Source: Tsukamurella sp. PLM1 (GTDB lineage: Bacteria; Actinomycetota; Actinomycetes; Mycobacteriales; Mycobacteriaceae). Taken from it: a DNA stretch of 64,000 bases. Positions within the stretch are counted from its first letter, which is position 1, and each line of letters begins with the position of its first letter. The notes below the pieces were generated by a model, which saw only the letters and a program-made list of their open reading frames with translations, was not told the origin of the DNA and ran no database searches. A program made the position numbers and the translations under genes. Positions 22,051 through 29,955 of the stretch are shown one piece after another. The stretch covers positions 3,472,001-3,536,000 of the forward strand of contig NZ_AP025688.1 of assembly GCF_023168325.1 (NCBI RefSeq), in the 5' to 3' direction.

Positions 22051-22506
22051 ATGGGCGCGAAAGACCTGGCCACGGCACCGTCGGGAAGCTGCACGCCGGC
22101 CGACGACGCACTGGCCGACCAGTGGCACCGGCTGATGCGGGACTACTCGCGCATGAGCTGCGCCCTTGATCGCGCGCTCGCGGCGCACGGGATCACGTCA
22201 TCGGAGTTCGAGGTGCTCGAGCAGCTCGCCCGCGCCCGGAGCGAGGACGACGCCAAGGTCCGCATGTCGGACCTTGCCGATCACGTGCACCTGTCGCAGT
22301 CGGCGCTGTCGCGACTGGTGGCGAGGCTGGAGAAGGACGGACTGGCCACGCGAACGATGTGCGAGAGCGACCGGCGGTCGGTGTTCACCGCCATCACGGA
22401 CCTCGGCGAGCAGCGGTACCGGGATGCCCGCCCCACCCATCGTTCGGTCCTGCGCGCCGAGTCCGCGGACTGCGAGATGCGCGACTACCTCTGTGGCGAG
22501 GGCTGA
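22051..22506 (+). CDS. MarR-family transcriptional regulator
   Basis: A 151-residue winged-helix regulator starting MGAKDLATAPSG. The core has LAAHGITSSEFEVLEQLA (helices 1-2), the recognition helix region DLADHVHLSQSALSRLVARLEKDG, and the wing TMCESDRRSVFTAITDLG. The C-terminal dimerization helix is rather short. It probably represses itself and the divergent MFS pump in response to a small aromatic or drug-like ligand. Several cysteines (in DCEMRDYLC) raise the possibility of redox sensing, as in OhrR-type MarR proteins, but this is speculative. Confidence 0.87.
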   Translation: MGAKDLATAPSGSCTPADDALADQWHRLMRDYSRMSCALDRALAAHGITSSEFEVLEQLARARSEDDAKVRMSDLADHVHLSQSALSRLVARLEKDGLATRTMCESDRRSVFTAITDLGEQRYRDARPTHRSVLRAESADCEMRDYLCGEG

Positions 22507-22536
22507 CCGCACCCGCCGCGCCGCGGGCCGCCCGGG

Positions 22537-23570
22537 TCACACCTTGCTGATCCGCACGGACAGGCCGGGATCCGTGGCCGCACCGAGCGCGGTGGGGGTC
22601 GGATCCGCGTCGATCACGTGCGCACCGAGCGTCGCGATCATCACGCCGTTGTCGGTGCACAGGCGCGGCTTCGGCACGCGGAGCTCGATACCCGCAGCGT
22701 CGCAGCGCTCCTGAGCGAGGCTGCGGATCCGCGAATTCGCGGTCGCCCCGCCGCCGAGCACCATCGTCTCGACGCCCACGTCCTGCGCCGCGCGGATCGC
22801 CTTGAACGTCAGCACGTCCGCGACGGCCTCCTGGAAACTCGCGGCGATGTCCGGCACGTTCGGCTCGCGGCCCGCGGCCCGCTCCGCCTCCACGTGGCGC
22901 GCAACGGCGGTCTTGAGGCCGCTGAACGAGAAGTCGTGCCGCGCGTCCTGCTGCCGGGTCATCGCGCGCGGGAAGCGGATGGCCTGCGGATCACCCTGCT
23001 GCGCAAGGTCGTCGATCACCGGCCCACCCGGGTAGCCGAGACCGAGCAGGCGGGCGACCTTGTCGAACGCCTCGCCCGCGGCATCGTCGACCGTGGTCCC
23101 GAGCTCGGTGATCGGCGCACCCAGGTCGGTCACGTGCAGCAGGTGCGTGTGCCCACCCGACACGAGCAGCGCGACGCAGGGCGGCATGGGGCCGTGCTCG
23201 AGGGTGTCGACGGCGACGTGCCCGCCCAGGTGGTTCAGTCCGTAGAACGGCACGTCCCACGCCGCCGCATAGGCTTTCGCCGCGGCGACGCCAACCAGCA
23301 GGGCACCGGCGAGGCCGGGGCCGATGGTCACGGCGAGCGCGTCCGGGCGGTCCACGCCGGCGGCGGCGAGGGCGCGGCGCATCGTCGGCACGATTGCCTC
23401 GAGGTGCGCGCGCGACGCGACCTCGGGCACCACTCCCCGTACCGGGCGTGCTCGTCCTGCGACGACGCCACCTCGTCCGCGAGCAGAACGGCGGTGCGCG
23501 ACTGCGGATCCCAGTCGACGATGCCGACGCCCGTCTCGTCGCACGAGCTCTCGACACCCATGACGATCAC
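22537..23570 (-). CDS. tsaD: tRNA N6-threonylcarbamoyladenosine transferase TsaD, one frameshift
   Basis: Catalytic subunit of the t6A37 tRNA modification complex. GTG 23570 ([13 protein letters not shown]) overlaps the rimI stop in a GTGA. The frame breaks near 23436 in a G4 run; one added G gives the normal [19 protein letters not shown]. The metal-binding motif HLGGH lies in [12 protein letters not shown] near residue 113. SGGHTHLL and the C-terminal [12 protein letters not shown] are intact. About 344 residues once repaired. Because tsaD is essential in most bacteria, the break is very likely a sequence error. It sits in a tsaB-rimI-tsaD operon. Confidence 0.93.
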
Positions 23571-24037
23571 TGCGGCTCACTCCCTCTGCTCTCGCGCTTC
23601 ATGGTGTACGCGTCGGCCCCGGACGGCCGGTAGTAGTTCCTCCGCAGCCCGACGGTGGCGAATCCGTTGCGCTCGTACAGGGTCCGGGCGGTGTCGTTGT
23701 CGGTGCGGACCTCGAGGAAGACGGGGCCGCCGCGCGCGTCCGCCACCTCCAGCAGGGTGCGCAGCAGGGCGTATCCCACTCCCCGGCCCTGGAACTCGGG
23801 ATCCACGCCGATCGTGAGCACCTCCGCCTCGGGGAAGAAGCTGTTGCCCAGCAGACCGATTCCCGCGTACCCGACGAGCCCGCCGTCCGCGGCCGTGTCG
23901 CGGGCGGCGAAGAAGCGGGTGTGCCGCTCGGGCGTGAACGACGATGCGGGCCAGGGACTGTCACCCGGGAACAGCACCTGCTCGAGCTCGGCGCAGCGCT
24001 CGGCCTCGTCGGCGCGCAGCGGACCGATCTCAACCAC
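23567..24037 (-). CDS. rimI: Ribosomal-protein-alanine N-acetyltransferase RimI
   Basis: A 156-residue GNAT enzyme starting at GTG 24037 ([15 protein letters not shown]) with GGAG ten bases upstream; it overlaps tsaB by eight bases. The acetyl-CoA loop is [15 protein letters not shown] (R/Q-x-x-G-x-G/A), and the family's [19 protein letters not shown] and [15 protein letters not shown] are present. RimI acetylates the N-terminus of ribosomal S18 and, in actinobacteria, other proteins. Overlaps on both sides mark a tightly coupled t6A operon. Confidence 0.93.
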   Translation of the reverse strand: MVEIGPLRADEAERCAELEQVLFPGDSPWPASSFTPERHTRFFAARDTAADGGLVGYAGIGLLGNSFFPEAEVLTIGVDPEFQGRGVGYALLRTLLEVADARGGPVFLEVRTDNDTARTLYERNGFATVGLRRNYYRPSGADAYTMKRESRGSEPQ

Positions 24038-24605
24038 GCGCGGCCATCTCCACGGCGTCGGGGCGGCGCAGGTACAGCGGGACCAGCGGCTGCGCCGGCG
24101 TGCCCAGCAGGGGCCGGGCGACGGCGACGAGGCTCGCGGGCGTGGGCGATCCCTCGACCACCCGGGCGTCGCCGGCGTCCAGGTCGGCCGGCTTGATGAC
24201 GCCGGGACCGGCGGTGCGTGCCCCGTCCGAGTACCGGGCCCAGTAGACCTCCTTGCGGCGAGCGTCGGTGACCACCACGACGTCGCCGGAGGTGCCGTGC
24301 GCGATCGCGTCGAGGCTGCAGACGCCGTGCACCTCGATGCCGAGGGCGTCGCCGAACGCCGCGGCGGTGGCCATGCCCACGCGGAGGCCGGTGAACGGAC
24401 CCGGCCCGCAGCCGACGACCACCGCGCCGAGGTCGGCGCGCTCCAGCCCGGCCTCGGCGAGGCATTCGAGCAGGAAGGGGGTGAGCACCTCGGCGTGGCC
24501 GCGCGCGTGGGTGCGGCTGCGCTCGGCGAGCACGGCGCCGCTCTCGGAGTCGACGATGCCCACCGTGAGCGCCGGCGTGGCGGTGTCCAGGGCGAGCACA
24601 TGCAT
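24030..24605 (-). CDS. tsaB: tRNA threonylcarbamoyladenosine biosynthesis protein TsaB
   Basis: A 191-residue ASKHA-fold protein that pairs with TsaD in t6A synthesis. It has the opening MHVLALDTATPALTVGI, the H-x-x-x-L box HAEVLTPFLLECL, and the signature CGPGPFTGLRVGMATAAAFG near residue 67. It lacks the catalytic metal histidines of TsaD, as expected. It is first in the tsaB-rimI-tsaD unit, ten bases after a TetR gene on the same strand. tsaE lies separately at 27.3 kb. Confidence 0.93.
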   Translation of the reverse strand: MHVLALDTATPALTVGIVDSESGAVLAERSRTHARGHAEVLTPFLLECLAEAGLERADLGAVVVGCGPGPFTGLRVGMATAAAFGDALGIEVHGVCSLDAIAHGTSGDVVVVTDARRKEVYWARYSDGARTAGPGVIKPADLDAGDARVVEGSPTPASLVAVARPLLGTPAQPLVPLYLRRPDAVEMAARG

Positions 24606-24614
24606 ATGTGCAGG

Positions 24615-25238
24615 TTACCCGGGCATGAGTCCGCGGATGAAACGGGCGATCACCGCGCGCACCTCCGCGATGGCGGCGTCGCGGTCGTCGGCCCGCCCGA
24701 TGTACAGGGCGGATTCGTCGAGCATGCCGAGGATCGCGTGGGCGAGCGGGCGGACCGGCTGCGCCTCGAGCTCGCCACGCTCCACCGCCCGCGTGATCAA
24801 CGCCTCGATCACCGCCAGCCCGTACTTCTCGCCGCGCGCCCGCCACGCCTCCCAGCCGAGCACCGACGGCGCGTCGATCATGGTGATCCGGGTGATGCCG
24901 GGCGCGGCGATCGCCTCGAGGAACGCGTCGACCGCGACCAGCATCGTGTCGACCGGGTCCAGCTCGCCGGCCTCCGCCACGGCCCGCGCCGCACCCCCGA
25001 TGCTCTCCTCCTCGACCGCGTCGAAGACCGCCTCGAACAGGCCCTTCTTGTCGCCGAACTGGTGATAGAGCGCGCCGCGGGTGACGCCCGCCGCCTCGAC
25101 GATCGCCTGGGTTCCGACGTCGGCGTAGCCGCGCTCGCCGAACAGCGTGCGCGCGGCGCCGATCAGCGCGGCGCGCGTCGCGGCGGTGCGCTCCGCCTGG
25201 GTCCGGCGACCGGTCCGGCCCTCACCATTGACTTCCAT
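24615..25238 (-). CDS. TetR-family transcriptional regulator
   Basis: A 207-residue TetR protein with the N-terminal helix-turn-helix VGTQAIVEAAGVTRGALYHQFGDK (about residues 41-64) and a variable helical ligand domain. It is transcribed away from the DUF2834/hydrolase pair and is therefore the likely repressor of that pair; it may also read through into tsaB, only ten bases downstream. The ligand is unknown. Confidence 0.87.
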   Translation of the reverse strand: MEVNGEGRTGRRTQAERTAATRAALIGAARTLFGERGYADVGTQAIVEAAGVTRGALYHQFGDKKGLFEAVFDAVEEESIGGAARAVAEAGELDPVDTMLVAVDAFLEAIAAPGITRITMIDAPSVLGWEAWRARGEKYGLAVIEALITRAVERGELEAQPVRPLAHAILGMLDESALYIGRADDRDAAIAEVRAVIARFIRGLMPG

Positions 25239-25316
25239 ACAGCCTGCACGTAACTTTCATACCAAGTGTCCGTAAGTTCGCTCCGAACTCTAGTCCCGAC
25301 ACGCGAAGGGCGCGCC
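25239..25316. promoter_or_regulatory. Divergent promoter region between TetR and DUF2834 genes
   Basis: A 78-bp AT-richer gap. AACTTTCATACCAAGTG and CCGTAAGTT give short inverted arms (AACTT...AAGTT) about 27 bp end to end, a reasonable TetR operator length. No close match to a known motif is recognised. Confidence 0.35.
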
Positions 25317-25664
25317 ATGCGGTGGTTCTACCTGGTCATGATGGTCATCGGCACGGTGGTGCCGTGGGTGTTCTTCGGCGGGTTCTTCGCCGCCGAGGGG
25401 CTCGACGTCCCGCTGTTCCTGCGCAGCCTGTTCCCGAACGGGGCGGCGTCGGGCTTCACCGCCGACGTGCTGCTCTCGATCGTGGTGTTCCTCGTGTGGT
25501 CCGCCACCGACGCGCGGCGGAGCGGTGTACACCGGTGGTGGCTCGTCGTCCCCGCGACGTGCCTGGTGGGACTGTCGCTCTCGCTCCCCCTGTACCTGTA
25601 CCTCCGCGAGACCCGTGACGCAGCGGCGGGCGCGGACCCCGTCCCCACAGGAGTCCCCGCATGA
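25317..25664 (+). CDS. DUF2834 membrane protein
   Basis: A 115-residue protein starting at ATG 25317 (MRWFYLVMMVIGTVVPW), behind GAAGGG. It has three hydrophobic segments and the DUF2834 pattern of a conserved Pro-Trp after the first helix, FLRSLFPNGAASGFTADVL, then FLVWSATDAR. Its stop overlaps the next gene's start (ATGA). The function of the family is unknown; it is often found with lipid or hydrolase genes. Confidence 0.78.
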   Translation: MRWFYLVMMVIGTVVPWVFFGGFFAAEGLDVPLFLRSLFPNGAASGFTADVLLSIVVFLVWSATDARRSGVHRWWLVVPATCLVGLSLSLPLYLYLRETRDAAAGADPVPTGVPA

Positions 25665-26518
25665 GCATCGCGTCGCTTCCGTCCGGCACCGTCGACTTCC
25701 ACGTCTACGGCCCGGAGACCTCCGATCACCCGCCCGTGCTGTTCGTGCACGGCGCCCTCGTCGACCTACAGCTGTGGGACCGCGTGGCCGGCGCACTCGG
25801 CGCCGCCGGCCATCGCTGCTGGGCGGTCACCTGGCCGCTCGGCTCGCACCGCATCGCCTGCCCGGACGCCGTCGCCGACGGTCCGCGGGGCGTCGCCCGG
25901 CTGATCGCCGAGTTCATCGAGGACCAGGGCATCACCGGCTGCACGCTGGTCGGCAACGACACCGGCGGCGCGATCTGCCAGTACCTACTGGGCTCCCGGC
26001 CCGAGCTGATCGGCCGCGTCGTGCTGACCAACTGCGACGCCTTCGACACCTTCCCGCCCCAGCCGTTCGCGACGCTGTTCGCGCTGCTCAAGCGCCCCGC
26101 GCTGCTCAAGCCGCTGATGTCGACGATGCGCGTGCGCGCCCTGCGCCACTCCCCGCTCGGCTTCGGCCTGCTGGCGAACCACCTCGACCCCGAGCTCACC
26201 GCGTCCTGGGTGCGCCCGGTGCAGGTGGCGGAGAAGATCCGCGCCGACGTGACCGCGCTGTTCGCCGGGATCGACACGGCGGACCTCGCGCGGGTCACGC
26301 CGACGGTACGCGCGTTCCCCGGGCCGGTCACGCTCACCTGGGGCATGGCCGACCGCTGCTTCACGCCGCGGCTCGGGTGCCGCCTCGCCGCCGCCTTCGG
26401 GGACGACCGGCCGGGCGGCACCCGGTTCGTCGAGGTCGACGGTGCCCGCACCTTCGTCTCCCTCGACCGCCCCGACGTGGTGGTCGAGGCGATCGAGGCC
26501 ATCAGCACCGTCGGGTGA
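25661..26518 (+). CDS. Alpha/beta hydrolase with Asp nucleophile elbow
   Basis: A 285-residue hydrolase translationally coupled to the DUF2834 gene. The oxyanion motif VHGALVDLQLWDRV lies near residue 30. The nucleophile elbow GNDTGG (about residue 95) has Asp where esterases have Ser, as in haloalkane dehalogenases and epoxide hydrolases. The acid and histidine are less clear: TWGMADRCFTPR is the usual acid loop, but the position expected for the catalytic His near the C-terminus reads RTFVSLDRPD, without an obvious His. Either a non-standard triad or altered activity is possible. The divergent TetR gene probably regulates it. Confidence 0.78.
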   Translation: MSIASLPSGTVDFHVYGPETSDHPPVLFVHGALVDLQLWDRVAGALGAAGHRCWAVTWPLGSHRIACPDAVADGPRGVARLIAEFIEDQGITGCTLVGNDTGGAICQYLLGSRPELIGRVVLTNCDAFDTFPPQPFATLFALLKRPALLKPLMSTMRVRALRHSPLGFGLLANHLDPELTASWVRPVQVAEKIRADVTALFAGIDTADLARVTPTVRAFPGPVTLTWGMADRCFTPRLGCRLAAAFGDDRPGGTRFVEVDGARTFVSLDRPDVVVEAIEAISTVG

Positions 26519-26615
26519 ACGCGCGGCTCTGCGGGCACGGGAAGCCGGATTCGGCTTCGTATCGACGCTGAGCCGTGGATTCACCCGGGCCTCCAGGGGC
26601 ACGATGGGTGTATGA

Positions 26616-27284
26616 ATGAGCGATCAGACCCTGCCCGACTGGGCGCCGCTGGTCCGCGGCCTGCGCACCCGGTTCCACACCCATGATTTCGCGACCGGCC
26701 TCGAGCTGGTCACGGCGTTCGCCGCCGAGGCCGAGGCCGCGAACCACCACCCCGACCTGACGCTGCGCTACGGCACCGTCGACGTACTGCTCGACAGCCA
26801 TGACGCCGGCGGCACCACCGAGCGGGACGTACGCCTGGCGCGGCGGTTCTCCGAGCTCGCCCACGAGCGGTCGATCGCGGCGAGCCCGAACGAGCTGTCC
26901 GTGATCGAGCTCGGCCTCGACACGGCCGACGCGGCGGCGATCGCGCCGTTCTGGGCGGCGGTGCTCGGCGCGCAGGTCGAGGAGGACGATCACGGCTCCG
27001 AGATCCGCGTCCACGGCGCCGACGCCCTGATCTGGTTCCAGGACACCGAACCGCACGCGACGCCGAAACAGCGCTTCCACCTGGACATCTGGGTGCACCC
27101 GAGGGAGGCGGCCGAGAGGATCTCCGCCGCTGTCGAGGCGGGCGGACGGGTGATCTCGCACGAGCACGCCCCGTCGTTCTGGGTGCTCGCCGACGCCGAG
27201 GGCAACAACGCCTGCATCTGCACCACCGCCAGCCGCGACGCCGAACAGCGCCTGCGCGCCCTCACCGACGACGCCTCAGGCTGA
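26616..27284 (+). CDS. Pterin carbinolamine dehydratase-like / VOC fusion protein
   Basis: 222 residues in two parts. Residues 1-90 resemble pterin-4a-carbinolamine dehydratase: FATGLELVTAFAAEAEAANHHPDLTLRYGTVDVLL carries the conserved helix and the HHPD motif. Residues about 95-215 form a glyoxalase-like VOC domain (ELGLDTADAAAIAPFWAAVLGA; FWVLADAEGNNACIC). Such fusions occur in actinobacteria without a proven substrate. It stands alone between a hydrolase and the converging tsaE. Confidence 0.75.
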   Translation: MSDQTLPDWAPLVRGLRTRFHTHDFATGLELVTAFAAEAEAANHHPDLTLRYGTVDVLLDSHDAGGTTERDVRLARRFSELAHERSIAASPNELSVIELGLDTADAAAIAPFWAAVLGAQVEEDDHGSEIRVHGADALIWFQDTEPHATPKQRFHLDIWVHPREAAERISAAVEAGGRVISHEHAPSFWVLADAEGNNACICTTASRDAEQRLRALTDDASG

Positions 27285-27316
27285 ACCGGTGTCGCGTCGG
27301 CGCTGCCCGAGGCCGT

Positions 27317-27754
27317 TCAGGTCCCGTCGGACCACTCCCAGGTGGCGGTGCGTACGTCGGTCCCCTCGGCCCGCCGCAGCCGGACCTTCAGATGGCGGTC
27401 GGTCAGCCGCTCGGCGACGCCCTCACCCCACTCGACGACCACCACACAGTCCTCGAGATCGGTGTCGAGATCCAGCGCGTCCAGTTCGTCGAGGCCGCCC
27501 AGCCGGTAGGCGTCCACGTGGACGAGGCCGGGCGCACCGTCGGACCCCGGACGGTGCTCGCGCGCGATGATGAACGTGGGCGACGACACCCGGCCGAGCA
27601 CGCCGAGCCCGGCGGCGATCCCGCGAGTCAGCGCGGTCTTCCCGGCGCCGAGCGGGCCGTCGAGGATCACCAGGTCGCCCGCGGTCAGCTCGGCGGCCAG
27701 CTCGCGCCCGAGCGCCTCGGTGTCCTCGACCTCGGGCAACACGCGTTCGGTCAT
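27317..27754 (-). CDS. tsaE: tRNA t6A biosynthesis ATPase TsaE
   Basis: A 145-residue P-loop protein starting at ATG 27754 (MTERVLPEVEDTEALG). The Walker A motif is GPLGAGKTALTRGIAAGLG, followed by VSSPTFIIAREH and VHVDAYRLGGLDELDALD, then the late VVVVEWGEGV. TsaE acts with TsaB and TsaD in t6A synthesis. Its start overlaps the stop of the upstream hydrolase gene (ATGA). Order nnr-alr-hydrolase-tsaE. Confidence 0.93.
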   Translation of the reverse strand: MTERVLPEVEDTEALGRELAAELTAGDLVILDGPLGAGKTALTRGIAAGLGVLGRVSSPTFIIAREHRPGSDGAPGLVHVDAYRLGGLDELDALDLDTDLEDCVVVVEWGEGVAERLTDRHLKVRLRRAEGTDVRTATWEWSDGT

Positions 27755-28806
27755 GCCGGCACCGCCCGCGCGACGAGTTCCGCGATCGCCGTGGCCACCC
27801 GCGGGGCAGCCTCGAGGACCAGCATGTGCCCGGTGTCGGACAGCACCACCAGCTCCGAGTCCAGCGCCTCGGCCAGGGCCTTCGACTTGCGCAGGGGCGT
27901 CATCCAGTCGTGGTCGCCGCACACCACCGACGTCGCGATCCGGCGCAGCACGGGCAGCGCGGCGCGCTCGTCGTACGACTCGAGCGCGGGCATGAAGCCC
28001 GCGTAGGTATCGAGCGGGGCCGACAGGCTCATCGTCGACGAGAACGTGGTCATCGACAGGCTGTGGTCCCCCGGCCCGTACGCGCCCGCGGTGACGAACG
28101 GGGCCGCGAACGGCGTGATCACCTCGCGGCCGCGCCCCACCACCGAAGGCAGGAACCGGACGGCCGCCCGGAACACGTCGAGCACCGGATTCCGCAGCGC
28201 GGCAGCCAGTCCCACGTCGGTCAGCGCGTGCGACGCGGTGCCGAGCAGCGCGGCCCCCACGACGCGGGACCCGAACAGCTCCGGATGCCCGGTCGCGAGC
28301 GCGCAGATCGCCATGCCGCCCATGGAGTGCCCGGCCAGCACCACCGGCCCCGTCGGGACCAGGACGCGCAGGACCGTCGCGATGTCGTCCCCGAGCATCG
28401 CGACGGTGCTCTGCTCGGCCGTGCACGACCCCGAGTCGCCGTGCCCGCGACAGTCGGGGAACACCATGCGCACGTCGTCGCCCCAGCGCGCGGCCAGCGC
28501 GTTGCGCACGAGCACCCAGGACGCGGTCCGCAGCGTGAACCCGTGCACGAACAGCACCGTCACCGGCGCGTCCCGCGGCCCGACTTCCCGCACGTGCAGC
28601 GGCACCCCGTCCGCGCTCATCACGATCGACTCGCGGTCGGCACGGAACCGCAGGTCATCGGGGTCGACGGTGTCCGGTCCCCCGCCCCGCAGCCCCAGCA
28701 ACCGGCCGGCGGCGGCGAGCCCCGTCAGCGCGGCGACGGCGACGCCCGTGCCGAGCCCGGCGAGGAGCGCGGGGCCGGGGAAGCGGCCCGGTTCGGTGTC
28801 GTTCAC
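27751..28806 (-). CDS. Alpha/beta hydrolase with N-terminal membrane anchor
   Basis: 351 residues from GTG 28806, overlapping the alr stop (GTGA). A hydrophobic segment near residues 12-38 could be an anchor or signal. The hydrolase domain has the oxyanion region FVHGFTLRTASWV, the Ser nucleophile in AGHSMGGMA (about residue 165), the acid in CGDHDWMTP and the His in DTGHMLVLEAAP. The triad is complete. It lies between cell-wall (alr) and tRNA (tsaE) genes as in related genomes; the substrate is unknown, plausibly a lipid ester. Confidence 0.83.
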   Translation of the reverse strand: MNDTEPGRFPGPALLAGLGTGVAVAALTGLAAAGRLLGLRGGGPDTVDPDDLRFRADRESIVMSADGVPLHVREVGPRDAPVTVLFVHGFTLRTASWVLVRNALAARWGDDVRMVFPDCRGHGDSGSCTAEQSTVAMLGDDIATVLRVLVPTGPVVLAGHSMGGMAICALATGHPELFGSRVVGAALLGTASHALTDVGLAAALRNPVLDVFRAAVRFLPSVVGRGREVITPFAAPFVTAGAYGPGDHSLSMTTFSSTMSLSAPLDTYAGFMPALESYDERAALPVLRRIATSVVCGDHDWMTPLRKSKALAEALDSELVVLSDTGHMLVLEAAPRVATAIAELVARAVPA

Positions 28807-29951
28807 GGCGCCCCCGTGTACGTCCGCGCGGCGCGGCCGCGCACTCCGGTGAGCACCTCGTAGTCGATGGTGCCGAGCTTGTCGGCCCAGTCCGCGGCCC
28901 GGTCGGCGCCGGGCGCGTCGCCGAACAGCACCGCGGTGTCGCCCTCCGCGACCCCGCCGCCGTCCGGCCCCAGGTCGATCACGCACTGATCCATGCACAC
29001 CCGGCCGACCTGGGGGAACCGCCGACCGCCGATCGCGACCTCGATGCGGTTGCTCAGCGGCCGCCACACCCCGTCGGCGTAGCCCGCGGGGATCAGGCCC
29101 ACCATCGTGTCGCGCGGCGCGATCCAGCTGTGGCCGTAGCTGACCCCGTCGCCCGCCCGGATCGGCTTGATCAGGATGACCGGCGCGGCGAAGGTCATCA
29201 CCGGCCGCAGCCCGAAGTCGGTGCCGGGCACCGGGACACCGCCGTACAGCGCGATCCCGGGCCGCACCAGATCGAAGTGCAGGTCGGGCCGCGTGAGCGC
29301 CGCGGCCGAGTTCGCGGCGTGCACCAGCTCCGGGGTGAGCCCGTGGGCGCGGGCGTCGGCCACGACGGCGGCGAGCGCGTCGCGCTGCACGTCCAGGAAC
29401 GGGTGGTCCGGCACGTCGCCGTGCGCGAGGTGGGTGAACACGCCCTGCAGGCGCACGTGCCCGGCCCGCTCGGCGTCGACGAGGCCGGCGCGGGTCGCGG
29501 CCCACTCGCCGGGGGCCACGCCGTTGCGGGCCAGGCCCGTGTCCACCTTGACGTGCACCACGGCGGGCCGCCCGACGGCGCGCGCGGCCTTCACGACGTC
29601 CGCGAGCTGCCGCGGCGAGCTGACGCCGAGCCGCACGTCGGCGTCGATGGCGGCCTCGTACCCCGACGTCGACAGCCAGCTCAGGATCGGGACCGTCACG
29701 CCGCCCTCGCGCAGGGCGAGCGCCTCGTCGATCGTGGTGACGCCCAGTTCGGTCGCGCCGCCCGCGAGGGCGGCCCCGGCCACCGGGAGCGCGCCGTGGC
29801 CGTAGGCGTCGGCCTTGAGCACGGCCATCACCGCGGCGCCCGGCGCGCGCTCGGCGACGATCCGCGTGTTGTGGGCGAGCGCACCCAGGTCGATCTGTGC
29901 GGTCAGGCGCTCGAGTCCGGACGCCGGGATCTGTGTGTTCATGGCGCTCAT
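28803..29951 (-). CDS. alr: Alanine racemase
   Basis: A 382-residue PLP enzyme making D-Ala for peptidoglycan. The PLP lysine is in VMAVLKADAYGHGA (about residue 46), the catalytic Tyr in GVSYGHSWIAPRD, and the C-terminal half has VGRVCMDQCVIDLG. Start ATG 29951, four bases after the nnr stop; a second ATG three codons in is possible. It is in one unit with nnr, a hydrolase and tsaE. Confidence 0.95.
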   Translation of the reverse strand: MSAMNTQIPASGLERLTAQIDLGALAHNTRIVAERAPGAAVMAVLKADAYGHGALPVAGAALAGGATELGVTTIDEALALREGGVTVPILSWLSTSGYEAAIDADVRLGVSSPRQLADVVKAARAVGRPAVVHVKVDTGLARNGVAPGEWAATRAGLVDAERAGHVRLQGVFTHLAHGDVPDHPFLDVQRDALAAVVADARAHGLTPELVHAANSAAALTRPDLHFDLVRPGIALYGGVPVPGTDFGLRPVMTFAAPVILIKPIRAGDGVSYGHSWIAPRDTMVGLIPAGYADGVWRPLSNRIEVAIGGRRFPQVGRVCMDQCVIDLGPDGGGVAEGDTAVLFGDAPGADRAADWADKLGTIDYEVLTGVRGRAARTYTGAP

Positions 29952-29955
29952 CAGC

